Assembly: GCA_037975125.1 (NCBI GenBank)
Contig: CM075852.1
Location: 13,978,011-14,042,010, forward strand
Length of the DNA stretch: 64,000 nt
Source: Latrodectus hesperus
Lineage: Eukaryota > Arthropoda > Arachnida > Araneae > Theridiidae
Direction: 5' to 3'
Both the position numbers and the translations under genes were made by a program. Shown here piece after piece: positions 13,436 to 26,529 of the stretch. The notes below the pieces were generated by a model. It made no database searches, was not told the DNA's origin, and saw only the letters and a program-made list of their open reading frames with translations. Each line of letters begins with the position of its first letter. Position 1 is the first letter of the stretch.

Positions 13436-15420
13436 CGAGGGAGAATGCGGTCTCCCCACCAGTCACTTGGCTTATCTGAACGGCGTGAGCCACTGGAACT
13501 CTGCCACAGATCAGTTGACGAAATCGACATATGAATTTCCTGTTTCATCTTCCATACTGTGAAAGTATTTCAAGCGCATTAGTTACACTAAGACGACAAT
13601 CTTTAGCTATCTCAAGTATCGAACTTCCTATCTTAGGAAACGAGGGCCAGATCTTTCAGCATAAGGCTACTTTTACCCTTTGGTATTTATGCAATAAGTC
13701 ACACTAGGCATACAAGAAAATCGAACCCATCGATAATATACGGAGAACACACAAGAATATTTTAAATAAGCAACACCGTAAGCCAAATAAATGCTATCAT
13801 TTCTTTACATTTTGACATTCTATTTTGAAAGACATCGTATAATTCAACAGTGCGTGAAAACTTGATAACATTGTTTCTAAAAATAAAAAGAAAAAAATTA
13901 TTTTTTCCCCTAAAGTAAAAAATACACTTCCTTTAAATTTAATATATTTGCTTTAAGAATTTTTCCGTCAGGCATAACTGCCATAACAAATGAAATTGAA
14001 AATTGGAGCAAATAAATACAGGGAAAGCTTACGGAAAGAACGGTTTCGAAAAAAAAGAGTTCTATACGTTGAATATTTCCTTCTCATCTTTGAAAGGAAA
14101 AAGATATTTCCGTCTCTTTGATTCGGTTAATCTTTTCTTCATAATTGGATGTTATCCCCTCGAACTCTGCGCGAGTGCATTTCTTTTGAATAGGATGATA
14201 AATTAGATTTTATTTTTGTCTTCATTTCACTTCTTTTAAGAAAAATTCTCCTTATTTATGAAAGAAAAAATTCTAAAAAATATCTCGAACCCTGTGCATT
14301 GAATGAAAAGGTGTTTTCTGGAACTTCAGTGCAGAAAGAGAAACCTGTTGTTAATTAGAAAAATGAAATAATCAAGTAAAAAGAATTGTTTCCGAATTTC
14401 AACCATGAAAAAGTTTTCCCCATGAGCGACATTTTGTTCGAATTGATTTCGAAGTAAAATATTTTGATAACATCATCTTCAGTTTTAAATTTTAGGAATT
14501 TAAAATTTAATATAATCAAAATTGTTATTTTTTATTTCCCCGCATTCCTAAATATAAAATTTTATCTTGGTAAAAAACAAGAATATTCGGTCAAAGAATA
14601 ATAAATTGAAAAAAATGTTTTTTATCTAAACAATTCATCTATATCGATATTTTCTTATTTATTTTAAAAGAGTTGTGCAACATGGAAAGGAAAACTTTTC
14701 CAAATACAATTAACATATGCGCAATTTCTAAAAGAATGGCAGCATAAGTAAAGGCAAAAAATAGCTTCAAAATGTTAAACTGAAAAAAACACCACATGGG
14801 TGTGAAATAGGCACTCAGTTAATTTGCGAATTTTATCGACGACTCTATCAAAAAGCCTCGATCTTTTTATATCTGACATATCAGTTTCAAAAAATTCATA
14901 AAATGAAAACAGTAACTTAAAAATAAATACATATAGATAAAGTTAAAAATATGCTACACTAACAAATGTTCTTATGTTAACTTTTTTAAAGAGAATGCTA
15001 TGCACGATTCTTTATTCATAAAAGTATAAAGAATCTATGTAATAAAGAATATCCCAATAAAGATGCATTAAGTTGAATGAAAAACAAAGGTTTTGCGAAC
15101 AAAAGTATAATTACAATAAACTGTACATCATGTGCAATCTCCAAAATTTTATTTCTCACAGCATAAATCATTACATGAATATTTTCTGAGCTGTTTCTGG
15201 GTGCGTTGGTCTATAACCTAACGTCCTTTTTTAAAAAAAAAAGGACAGATTTATAAGAAGCAGCGACACTCCTCGCGTCAATATGCGTCATGCGACCTTT
15301 ATCTAAAGTGAAGGGCTCGACGGTTTTAGTGTCTCAGCAGAGTCTAATATTTCTGGCTGAAGTACCTTGATCCACCAAGTAACTCAGGCCATGATGTGTT
15401 GACGTTATCTACAAAGATGA
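13436..15420. other. AT-rich intergenic DNA with possible SINE debris
   Basis: Around 13,560-13,690 there is a weak tRNA-like minus-strand signal (tatcgaacttcctatc, then cataaggcta) that may be another decayed SINE. The remainder, including 15,240-15,420 with moderately higher GC, shows no recognisable gene. Confidence 0.45.
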
Positions 15421-15575
15421 TTGTTGTTGTTATTTATGACAATTGCACAAGCCAGCCGTCGCAATGCGAAATTGAGTCTGAAGGGTGAGTCTAACTAGAG
15501 CACCACGAAAGCCAAAGTACGTAATTGCTCTAAGACTCCTCCGATAGATGGCACCACCAGAGGATCCATTAAGAG
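15421..15575 (-). mobile_element. SINE family A, partial copy, minus strand
   Basis: This matches 3,271-3,445: gttgttgttatttatgac, acaagccagc, agagcaccacgaaagc, gctctaagactcctccga, then agatggcaccaccagaggat. It stops at the shared ggatcca, so the tRNA-like head is missing. This is a partial copy or one truncated by a later event. Confidence 0.75.
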
Positions 15576-16124
15576 TGAATAGAATAGAATGACACATAAT
15601 GGTAAAATGTAGAAGAGAAGGATACATAATTGCAAACAAACTTATTGAAGACAGGTGGCAGTGGAAGAATAATATATTTTTTTCTTCAGATGACAGTTCA
15701 TCCTGATATACGAGATATTAAATTACATCAAATTAATCGCGTTTTTACTTTTAATATATTTTTTTTCAATTAAAATCTAAAAATCTTACTTATAATTAAA
15801 GCAATCAACATTTTCATGAATCAATATTTTGGAGTTTTTATTAAAAATTATTAAAAGATTTTTCACATGAAAATCAAAAAAAAAAAAAATTGAATAAAAA
15901 TAAAAATGCAAAAGCGAGGAAACTTATAAAATAAAAAAGAATATTTCAAATGAAGCGTATGTTATCAACATTTATTTATACAATGTGATCGCATTAAGAA
16001 ATTAATTAATCTTTATTCACAAGTATCAGTTTTTGAAAAGACTTGTCAATCTAATGCATCTAATTTTTTTTTTATAAAATTCATTCAAAATTTTTCTTAT
16101 TGTTCTTGAAACACTATTCTCTGT
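15576..16124. other. AT-rich intergenic DNA
   Basis: No feature recognised. Confidence 0.5.
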
Positions 16125-16315
16125 CTTTACACAGCGTTTGAACTTTTAACGCTCTGCTCTTCGGATCAGCTGTATTCGAATCTCACTTTAGGCATGGATG
16201 CTTATAATAGTTCAGAATCCTCTTTAAGTTTTAGGTCTTCTCTAATTAGCCCTCGTATTTAAGCCAGGACCAAAAGCTTAACGTGGATTTTATAGGAAAG
16301 TATAGAATGATGAGC
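16125..16315 (+). mobile_element. SINE family E copy, plus strand
   Basis: It shows cagctgtattcgaatctcac (B-box region), ggcatggatgcttataatag, ttcagaatcctctttaa and tctctaattagccctcgtat, matching the family E body seen at 22,805-22,985. The A-box region is decayed. Confidence 0.7.
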
Positions 16316-18399
16316 GATATAAATTACACTACTCAACCTAATTTTTTTCCAAGAAAACTATGTAGTGTTTCTAAAGTAATTTTACATACTGAAACACAAA
16401 ATATGTTCAGATTCCTTTCATCAGGCAAAGTTTTCTAGGTATTTTTCATTGATTCTTGGAAATCAATGATAAATTGAAATAGCAGTGAGTCTGGCAACAC
16501 ATATATAGTGGTTGTTTTTTTTTTTTATCTTCGCTGTGGTTTTGTACTATTTTTATTTGTCTTAAATTACATATATTTACATATATATATACATTAATAT
16601 ACCATTACACTGTTTAAATCAAACAAACGACTGCTGTTGCACTTACTGAAAACTTACTGCAAAGTCTCAAAGACGACATTTCACATCACTTGTGAAAACT
16701 GTTTTGAACTGTGCTCCGGTTGCTGAAAAGTTGGTGATTTTGATAATGACTGTACCCAGATATATGCTGTGCATCCTATGTTAGGGTTCTGAAGGGATGG
16801 AAAAATGTTAATCATGTGTGCAATTTTCAGTCCCAATGACTTGGAGGAAAGACCAGTCAACTGACTGCTACATCTGCGTAACAAAGCAAAGTATGCAGTA
16901 AAGTATCCCAATTTGCAATGAGACTTTTGCCTCATAGGGAAGAATATCTTGTGCTTAAGTTTCCAGATTTTATGACTATAAAATGATTACTCCTACCAAA
17001 CTCACACTAAAGACAAAGGAAAGATGTAACCCTAACTTTGAAGCAGATAATTCATTTTAACCTTACCTTTTATTCTCAATAAGATGCTAATGACCTTACA
17101 AGGGGTTTTAAATTTGTCTAAACAGTCAGTGGATCGTTTACTTTTCAAGCTCAAAGGCTGCAATCTAATTAAAGAAGACGTACGAATAGTCATTTATTGT
17201 AATCGACATAGAAATTTTAGGCACTACTTCTCAAAAGAAGTCAACTTAGTTTTTTGTAATAATGTTTATTCAGTAATGGAGAGGTTCATGGTTAATAACA
17301 GCAGCCAAATGAGAATTAATTTATCATCAATGCATTAAAAGTTAGCTTGAAGTCTGTATCACTGCTTAATGGAAATAAATTACCATCATTACATGTTACG
17401 TATGCTAATGATATAAAAGAAACATAATAATATGAAACTGTGTTATTAGGGAAAAAATAACTCCACTAAATATAACATAAATATAATAAAGTGACTTAAA
17501 TATAATAACTTTATTTTTATGTTTGTTACTTAAGGACTGAAACTTTAGTTGTTCTTTGTGTGAAGGTGACAGGAAGTCTTATTTTAAAAGGAAACAATGG
17601 CTTGAGCTTGATTATTTTTTTTCAGAACATATAAAAGTAGAAAATACTCCTTTACCCAAAAAGGTGTTTTTACCTCCCCTACATATAAAACTGGGGCTGA
17701 GGAAATATTTTGTTAAGAACAAAAGTTCTGTTGCATTTATGTAACAGAAATCTAAATTTCGTAAAATAAGTGTTGTAAAATTGAAGAAAAGAATATTTAT
17801 AAGATCGCAAATAAGATTGCATGGTGAAAATTGTATAAAATTGTTTAATCATTTGGAAAACGCTGCGTAAAAATCATTCCAAAGTATTTGTAGAGGATTC
17901 GGTGGCAATAATAAAGAAGAAAACGATAAGGAAGTGGTAACTGATCTTCTGTATTCATACAACGGAATGCGATGTACACTTCCCTCAAAAATTCTCCTTT
18001 TGAAGTCCCATTTATATTTTTTTTATGAAATATTGGGGCTTCTCTGATGAGCATGGGGAGCGTTTCAATCAAGAAAATGCTCTCATGGAAAAGAGGTGCC
18101 CAGGCAGGTGGTGCTCCGTTATGCGGCCGACTCTCTGCTTAATAATCAAAAGAGGCACTACGAACGCAAAATATAGCAAAAAATTAAATTACACAACGTT
18201 TTAAGCCAGAATTATCTGAATATTTATTATTCAGTGTTTCCTAATTATCAATTCTGTTAGAAATTTAAAAATGTGTCGCAAAAGAACTCTGGCTAATGGA
18301 AAAAATCTGAATGCATGTTTAAGCTCACCGGGAACAAATTAATAAGATTTTGTTTAGTTAATTATTCTAAAAACCTTTTTTGTAGACTAGTGTAATTAC
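16316..18399. other. Intergenic DNA
   Basis: Around 16,640-17,000 the base composition is less AT-rich and an 84-codon minus-strand frame is open, but it has no recognisable domain. I do not call it a gene. The rest is AT-rich with nothing supported. Confidence 0.45.
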
Positions 18400-19240
18400 A
18401 TTTTTAAATAGAATCATAAGTGATCTATATAGTAAAACCTTTCTGAACTATATAATAAAAACTTTTGTGACAAAAATGCTTTTCTCTAAAAACATTTTAT
18501 TATTAAGTAAATTCCATTTCACTTACTTCTGTATCATTTCTTATGTGACAGTATAATTTTGTATATAAAAAGGTATATTTCATAACTTAATTTTTTATAA
18601 CTGTACGTCAAATCGCAAATTCAAGTAAATATAAATATTTCTGTTCAGTAAAAAAACTTTTAAGTGTAATACATTTCTAAACAATTATCTGTTTTTGATT
18701 AATATTTAACTATATTTGTATCATTTCTTACACAAACTAATCTACTATAAATAAACGTGTTCGTAATGTTATCGTAAATGTACGTAAAATACGGAACCAT
18801 TAAAAGTATATAAAATAAGCTATATTTCTGATTGATAAAAGTGAAACACTTTAAATAGCTATGATTTTCTACGTATTATTTTTTTGATTATTTGTATTTC
18901 ATTTGGTTTATATACTTCTGTATTCTTTTCTAGTCTGCTGTTATCTGATGTGGAAAAGCATATTTTGCATAAAATAATAGTGACAGCACATAAAATAGCA
19001 AATTTATATCTCTGATCTATAAAAGAAAGATTTTGAAAGAGTAACAATTTTCCAAAAAGTAGTCTCGTTGACTTCAAGAGTATTTCAATTCACTTACTAC
19101 AGTATTATTCTTTACATTGAATTATCTTACATGAAAAGATATCTTTTACGCGACAAAATCGTAAATATAGGTACATATACGTAAATAAACGTATAAGACA
19201 TATTTCTAATCTGTTAAGGTATTTTTGGATGAGTTTCCAA
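18400..19240 (+). repeat. Diverged tandem array, ~190-bp units, 4-5 copies
   Basis: A block resembling ttacttctgtatcatttctt recurs with its gtat core at about 18,531, 18,719, 18,920 and 19,102, giving spacings of 188, 201 and 182. Each is followed by a variable A/T stretch with acgtaaa or cgtaaat elements and a tatttctgatc/ttctaatctgtt-like block. Units are strongly diverged, so this is an old minisatellite or satellite relic. The last unit matches the solo copy at 9,251. Confidence 0.65.
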
Positions 19241-19302
19241 AAAATTCCAAAAAAATATATATTTTATAAAATATATATATATATATTTTATAAAATACAA
19301 TG

Positions 19303-19430
19303 AATACAATGAAACAAAATACAATGAAAAACGCCAAATGGAGAATAGTATATAGAAAATATTAAATGCCAAATAGAGAATAGTACATTGAAAGTATTAA
19401 ATGGAAAACAATACATTGAAAATATCAAAG
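19303..19430 (+). repeat. Short minisatellite, ~35-bp period
   Basis: The string gccaaatggagaatagtata at 19,333 recurs as gccaaatagagaatagtaca at 19,368, followed by related attaaatg and atacattgaaa iterations. About three imperfect units. Confidence 0.7.
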
Positions 19431-19674
19431 AAATATAGATAAAAATGGAATAAAGTACCAATATGGCCAACTTCATCAGAGGGTGTTGACCACATTGGCA
19501 CAAATTATGGCTTTTCTGCAATGGCCTAAGACATAGTCTTAAAGAAGCCAGTACACCCCAGTGCAAACTATACCTTAGTAATACTATTCTAGCTGCTTTT
19601 GCGCAAAATGTATTGCTAAGCTTAAATGTTTTTATATATTCTTGTGCTCTTTTCAGTTCTATATCTAACTTAGC

Positions 19675-19675
<1 letters not shown>

Positions 19676-19758
<83 letters not shown>
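19676..19758. repeat. (AT)n microsatellite, ~83 bp
   Basis: A pure AT run. Confidence 0.97.
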
Positions 19759-19763
<5 letters not shown>

Positions 19764-22700
19764 GTTACCTAAGATAAACTTATTTTTAGAAAATTAAACT
19801 ACATAAAATATATTAGAGAAAGATTATATGTTTCTGTAATAAAAATATTCACAGACATCATTACCTTATGTTTAAAATTTAATTCATTTATCTAATTTAT
19901 CATTATCAGATGATAAAGCTTAGGTATTGCAGTATTGTAAATAGGTTATACCAATATATTTTTCTTAATATCAACATGATACTCAAAACATTATTCACTT
20001 TTGCGGCTAAAAAAATCTGAGATTAAAAAAAGTATTAACTCCTATGGATCGATCATCATGTTTGAATTTTTTTCTGATTACAGTCAAAGAAAACATTCTG
20101 TTTTTATAAAAAATAATGAAAGTTAAAATAAGAGTGACTTCCTTTCCATCGGAACAAAGAATTCTCCTCCTCGTGAGAGCGCACGATGGAAAAAGATTTG
20201 AAATCTCTCTTCAAATGGTTGAAAACATAGTTTCCGATTTACTCTCCAGTTAATTTCCGATTCAATGAGAATAGAATTTATTGAAGTTGAAGTTTTACAG
20301 ATTATCTCTGCGATTTAATTTATTTTATTCCCTATGTTCAGTAGAGTTTATTTCCTTTTCTTCGGAGCAATTTTTATTATTTTATCAATGATTTATTTTG
20401 ATTCTATTTTCCCGATATTCTGTAGCATACTGGGAAATAAATGGTGGTACATGAAGATATATGAGAGTACAACAAACTCAATTTATGTAGGAAAAGTGAC
20501 TAAAAGTAGCTTAGAATCAGTCAGAGATGAGAGGTTTATTTTATTAATTAGGTTACACACACAATTGAGGCAAATTAAATTAAATATTATTATTTTAACA
20601 GATATAAACATATATGTGTGTGCAAACTAATGATATATGAGCAGAACTAATTACATCTTGAAATTTTTAAATAATAAAGAATTATGAATGGTTATTTGTA
20701 TTATCAAAAACATTGATTTTGTCTCACTATTAATCCTAGATGGTTTTTCATTTAGTTGAGTTTTGAATGATATAAACCGTTTAATTTAAATGTAAAGCAG
20801 GGGTAATTTTCTAAAAATATCACATGGAATTCCAGTCACAAGGAGAGAATTTCCGTTCTGAAGTTTAACAAAGATTAAAACAAACTCTTAGAAATTGCAT
20901 TGAATTTAATCAAGTTTCTTTTGCCCGAAATTAAATACCAAAAGAGATCTTAAGAAATTTAAGACCTTAAATAAGTTAAACTATATACATCATTTTTGAT
21001 AAGAAAAACTACGGTTACAATTTTCTGGATCTAGTGGTAGGATCAGAGCAAAAGTTTCTGAGGAATCCAGAAAGTATTATACCATGGATAATGCGCTTCT
21101 GTCTTCAGCATGCATGTTGTTTGCATTGGGTATTTCCGGGTTTTCTCCGTTGTGACACGTGAATAGGAGCCACTACTTTTGAAAATTATTCCGGGATAGC
21201 AATTTTACTCAATGGCCATTTTTATCGACTAATTAATAACAAAAATAATAAAGTTATTTTATTTAGCCATATTATTTTGCATTGTTATCACGAAAAATAT
21301 TTTTACGTATTACAGCTACAAAGAATGCGATTTTATTTAATTATTCATTTAAAATAATCTTTATTATATTATTTATATCCTATTTTAACGACAACGACAC
21401 TTAAATTACGATGGAAACACGTCTTAAAAATGTAAAGCTATCGTAAATCGCCTAATCTTTGTTTGAAATTTATAGATAAGTTTTTTTTATATTATAAAAT
21501 AAATTTGTAATTCTCTTTTATCACATAAGCGCTTACGTGGTTCAACTTGTCGTTTCTATTCTCCAAGGTCTTCCAAGTATTTTCTTCCTAGATTAATCTT
21601 ACGAAATTTCTCGAGATATTAACATATCATTTAGCATAACAATTCCAGATATTAACATATCAATGCCAATATTTTAAAATGGTCCTCAGGAAAATAAGAG
21701 AAATATTGTTTTTCCTCCAAATATTTAATAAACCATGGCTTGTTTTGAAAAGTTTAGTTGAATATAAGGGATACATATTTGTATTATTAAAAATGGCAGA
21801 TCATAATATTTCGCTTCATTTGATAATAATATAATTCATTTCTTAATTAAAGCTTTCTTCTTAAATTTTGAATAAAGAATTAGGTGCAGTTGCCCCAAAG
21901 CTAAGATTTAATCATCAAACGAGAAGCGATGTAGAAAATTTATGGAATTTTTTATTTCCCATGTTATTTTTGTTATGATCATCATAAATATTAAAAATAA
22001 CTAAAAGCATTAGAAAACGTAAATACATGATTTTTAAAATTTTTCGAAAGAAATTAGAAAGTGTAAAATACAAACGTAACAAAAATAATTCATGTTGAAA
22101 AATTCTAAATATATATCTGACAAAGAAATTATCCCTTCAATAATTTTTACATTTTTTTAAAAAAAAAAGTCCTCAATTCAAAAATTGATGCTAATGCATT
22201 ATCATTTTATATATTGCTAGTAAAACTGTTAAAAAATATAATATTAAATAATTAAAATAAAGCTTCTACAATATATTCCCGGTCATCTGTGATATTTAAA
22301 TTTAAATTTAGTTTCAATCACTAATAAAAAAAGGTAAATGCAAAGAAACATTTTTGAAAGATTTTTTACAAAACTAAATCTATAAATTTGTAAAATTTGA
22401 ATAATTTTATATTATCTACAAGTAACATATAAGTTTATATAACCTATTATGTATATTTTTATTTATAGCATACTTGGTTGATACCTATTTTTTTCTATAA
22501 TTGTGTCATATAACCGCGAATTCACTTAGTTTTTGCAGCCGTGCCGCCAAGTTCGCAAATAGTTAGGAATTTATATTATTATCCTATTAAGTTCCAAATT
22601 TATGCACGTGTTCATTATCTAATATCCTTTTAACACTCAACATAGAACACTAGTTAACAACGCAGAATGTAAAATTCTTTTAAAACTCGTTCTCAGAATA

Positions 22701-22804
22701 TGTTTTCTTTAATGTTAGAATGAAAATACTTTGCTTGATTTCCCAGTTAAGAAAAAGGTCTGCCGCTCTGCAACTGAAACTGCATAAACCTTGATTAACT
22801 TTTA
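19759..22804. other. AT-rich intergenic DNA
   Basis: The longest frames (for example 98 codons from 20,334) have no domain and low-complexity composition. Nothing supportable as a gene. Confidence 0.5.
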
Positions 22805-22985
22805 TTATCTAAGAATGTTTGTCGCTCAGCGGTCATTTTTTGCATACGAGGGCTAATTAGACCGGTACCTACGGTTTAAAGTGGATTCCGAACCACTACA
22901 AACATCCATGCCCAAGGTGGGATTCGAACGCACGAACTGTTGAACCATAGGCAAGAGCGCTAACCATTCGCCTGCCAGCTCAACT
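22805..22985 (-). mobile_element. SINE family E copy, minus strand
   Basis: This is the best-preserved member. Read from 22,985 on the minus strand: GAGCTGGCAGGCGAATGGTT (A-box region), a B-box-like GTTCGAATCCCACC, GGCATGGATGTTTGTAGTGG, GGAATCCACTTTAA, TCTAATTAGCCCTCGTATGC and an end with GACCGCTGAGCGACAAAC. The 3' end matches the copy at 60,150-60,295. Confidence 0.8.
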
Positions 22986-23191
22986 ATCTAAGAATGAAAA
23001 AGCTAAATTACAGTCCTAATTATCGACAAAGAAGTAATACTAAAATTCTTACAGAAAATATATCCTATAATATTAAATTAAAACTAAAAAATAGAAAAAT
23101 TTATAAGACACTTTATATGGGATGTAAAATTTACCAGATCATTTTCTTCCACATAAATCTCTGCATAGCATCGACCAATACAGTTATATTA

Positions 23192-23464
23192 TAATAACTT
23201 GGGCACAGATGCCGTATAATCCAGGATGCCAAATTCTGAGTTTCATGATTTTGTTGTCATATTTTGTAATGTATCTGGCAACCTGGTTTTTATTACGTCA
23301 TAGATATGGACATCTATAAAAAATACTCAGAAAATTCTAGTGTGGCAACTTTAGTATTTACGTCATCACGCTCGTGACAATACGTCCTCTTGGCAACATT
23401 TCTTCATCGCCAAAAGTAATTCAGAACTGGAATTTTGGATTATACGGCATCTGCGGTAATAACT
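23192..23464. mobile_element. MITE with inverted termini and 8-bp target duplication
   Basis: The terminal inverted repeats include cagatgccgtataatcca at 23,206-23,223 and its exact reverse complement at 23,436-23,453. The element is flanked by taataact at 23,192-23,199 and 23,457-23,464, a likely 8-bp target-site duplication. The element is thus about 257 bp and non-coding. Eight-bp duplications are typical of hAT elements among others. The interior also shows partial symmetry (tggcaac on one side and gttgcca on the other). Confidence 0.8.
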
Positions 23465-23661
23465 AGATGGTCCTATATTTCAACTATCTATTAGATTTAT
23501 ATAAAAATAGAAAACAAAGCATAGGACATTAAATGAATACCGTCTATTGATGTTCGCTCTAAACTGGTAGCATCTGCTTTATATTATCTGTTCCACTTTT
23601 GGATTCTTACAATTGTTTAAAGAAAATCCTTTAAGGATATTGAGAAAGCAGTATAGTATAG

Positions 23662-23663
<2 letters not shown>

Positions 23664-23751
<88 letters not shown>
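23664..23751. repeat. (AT)n microsatellite, ~88 bp
   Basis: A pure AT run preceded by a few GTATA units. Confidence 0.97.
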
Positions 23752-23753
<2 letters not shown>

Positions 23754-25074
23754 CAGTTTAAAAAGGCTTTAAGATTAACATTATAGCCCGCTGGTTTAGA
23801 AAATGTGTTGATATTCTAAGCAGGTTTCATAAGAAAAATGGAGATGGAAGATGATTTTTTCTTTGTGACACTTTGAAGGTAATTTTCTACTTTTTTAAAC
23901 CTTCATTCAGTATGCTGAGCACATCAAGACATCACATCTTTAGTGTAAAAGCTTCTTTTGAAAAGTTTGTATAGTAAGCAAAAAAATTCCAATATGCTTT
24001 CCTGCTTTTTATAGCAAGTAAATTAGGAAATTCTGATAATTCTTTTCACATTTCGGTACCTTTAAATTTTACGGATTAAATAAATTGGTTAATTATTTCG
24101 TTTTTAATTAATTAGTTTTAGAATGAAAACATTAACTGATAATTAATACAAAAAAATTCAATTTTTTTACGTATTGCTTTTTTGGAAACTTTTACTAATC
24201 AAATTAAGTATATAAATTATCAGGTACTACCACTTTGAATATTTATAAAATATTTTTATATTTAAGAATAAATATCTAGGAAAGAAGATGTTCATATGAT
24301 GTTAAGCATTTACATAAAAGCTTTTGTAAAGAATTCTATAAAATCATCAAAATTGTAGTGACTTCTAAAGACAAACTGGGAAAGAAACTGAAATTCAGCT
24401 CAAAATAAAACACGCCTAGCTCGTACTTTGAACACAAAAACCAAAAAATGGCGTTATAAAAAATATTCAGAATAAATCATTAGCAAAATTCTCATACATT
24501 TTGGATTACTAAAAGCAATAAAACCATTTTTTGTTGACAAACTCTCTTCAACAGACGATGAAACTAGTTCGCATCTATGCTTGCATAATGGAACTTGCAT
24601 TCGTTGCTGCTAAAATAAAATATCACAATCAATAATTTTATGAGAAGAATTGAAAATGCATCGGGGGAAATCGGCACATCAGTCAAAAGAGAAGAAGCCA
24701 GATTGTTTTCATTATAAATTAATCAGCTGCAAGTGCTTCGAAAAAAAGTCAAATTTAGAATGTCAATATAGTATGACGTAGTCATGGGGAAATTTTAGCA
24801 ATAGATTCTATTTAAATTCTCTTGATTACTGAAATTTTATTTAAATTTTATTAATTTAGTGATAAGAATAGTTTTACTATACATATCATTTACACACTTC
24901 AGAGCAGAAAAATTAACTGAAACATGACAGCGAACCCTCGCCATCCACATCCTTTCCACGCGCTGTCCCTCAAAGAATTTTGGTTTGAATGCAAAAGTAA
25001 AAACTTGTAAACAATGGTAATAAGGACCCAAACTGAAAGTAAAAAACGTAAACAACAAAACATTATCGCAAGGG
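23752..25074. other. AT-rich intergenic DNA
   Basis: No supported gene. An 84-codon minus-strand frame at 24,837-25,091 has no recognisable domain. Confidence 0.5.
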
Positions 25075-25240
25075 ATGAGGAAAAGGCGCATGCGCTTTAT
25101 TTTGATAATTCCCTCTTTCGTAACTATAGTGATTGTATTTTGGAAGAAATAAAAGAATATTTGGGTTGTGCGAATGGCAGCACCTCACCCACCAATCATG
25201 TGCCGTGCGCATCCCGCACGAGCTGACGTCATATGTTGAT
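25075..25240. promoter_or_regulatory. Promoter-like cluster: NRF1-, CCAAT- and CRE-type motifs
   Basis: Within about 160 bases there is a perfect NRF1-type palindrome GCGCATGCGC (25,086-25,095), a CCAAT box (25,192-25,196) and a full CRE palindrome TGACGTCA (25,224-25,231). The local GC is raised against a very AT-rich background. Together these resemble a housekeeping or bidirectional promoter, but no recognisable gene starts on either side. Motif clusters can arise by chance or lie in a repeat. Confidence 0.35.
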
Positions 25241-25565
25241 ATTTTTTTTTCTCTTCAGTAGACCTTGTAACCTTTGTCCATGTAGTTTGTAGTGTTCTGT
25301 GTGCTTCATTAAATGTTAGTTTCGTTTCACATTCTGAGTTTTATTCAGTAAAATTAATTAATCTGTCGAAATGCGACATCGGGTAGATGTCAGCCCTGCT
25401 TCAACTTTTTTGAGTTGCTTCGTGACAGAGCGTAACGTTACAATTTGGAATATATAGAATAATAATGGATTTTGTACACAAGGGATGAGATTTTTAGCCG
25501 CCATATGTTTTACGTCATTAAAAATTTCAAGAATGGAGAAGTATATATATATATATTGAATGGAG

Positions 25566-25570
<5 letters not shown>

Positions 25571-25657
<87 letters not shown>
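25571..25657. repeat. (AT)n microsatellite, ~87 bp
   Basis: A pure AT run, with a shorter AT stretch just upstream at about 25,541-25,556. Open frames crossing it on both strands are artefacts. Confidence 0.97.
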
Positions 25658-25659
<2 letters not shown>

Positions 25660-26284
25660 AAAAATGAACACTTTGCAAGTTGATTTGACGCATACAAAAG
25701 TTGTTACAAAATGTTATTAAGTTTCTTAGTGTGATACAACCTAACAACTTTTTGAGTTATGAACTTGTTTGGTTTTAGTGATGTAATTTGAAACATTAGA
25801 AATTTAAGTTTCAGTTTACACGAAAAACTATACAGAATGAACTAAAAAAATGCAGAGGAACTTACTTTTTTAATAAAATAGACTGTTTATAGAAAAATTA
25901 ATTTAAATAAAACAAATAAATATTAATATATTTAATATGATTTTATTAATTTTCACCAAGTATTAGAATTATGAAAATTATATGCAATCGTCAATCAATA
26001 GTTACAATCACCAAGTAATAGCTTTGAAAGGTATTTTCCATCGGAAAAAGTAATTATAAGATTAATTTTCGCGGACAACCAAATATTTCAAAGTTCATGA
26101 TAAAGTTAAATTCATTTTATACAATCCTATTTGTTAGTTACTTCAGTTAAAATCCAGTTTTCAACAGTGTCGGCCTATAAGAATCAAAAGGATAAATGAA
26201 TGCCAATTCTGTATTGGAAAGTGATCCATTTTTATCGCCTATTGTAAGAACATGCGAGTTTATGCGACATTTATGTAAAGTTGA
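25658..26284. other. AT-rich intergenic DNA
   Basis: No feature recognised. Confidence 0.5.
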
Positions 26285-26425
26285 TTTCTCATTTGTGACG
26301 CTGAGATGTGAGTTGATCACTCTGAAGGCTTCAACCCTTCAATTCAACAGTTCGCGGGTACGATTCCCACCTCCAACATGTGGATGTTTACAGAGGTTTA
26401 AAATCCTCTTTAAATTATTGGACTA
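26285..26425 (+). mobile_element. SINE family E copy, plus strand, head region
   Basis: It contains caacagttcgcgggtacgat, a B-box-like gattcccacc, catgtggatgtttacagagg and ttaaaatcctctttaaa, the family E order. The 3' half is missing or decayed. Confidence 0.65.
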
Positions 26426-26529
26426 GGTTAAAGTAGAGGTGGTGTGTGAAAAGATTGTAAAGCATCTAAGAAACCGAACTTACAACGGAGATGGAAAAAT
26501 TAAACTGTGTTGGCATTTTCTTGTTTCAT

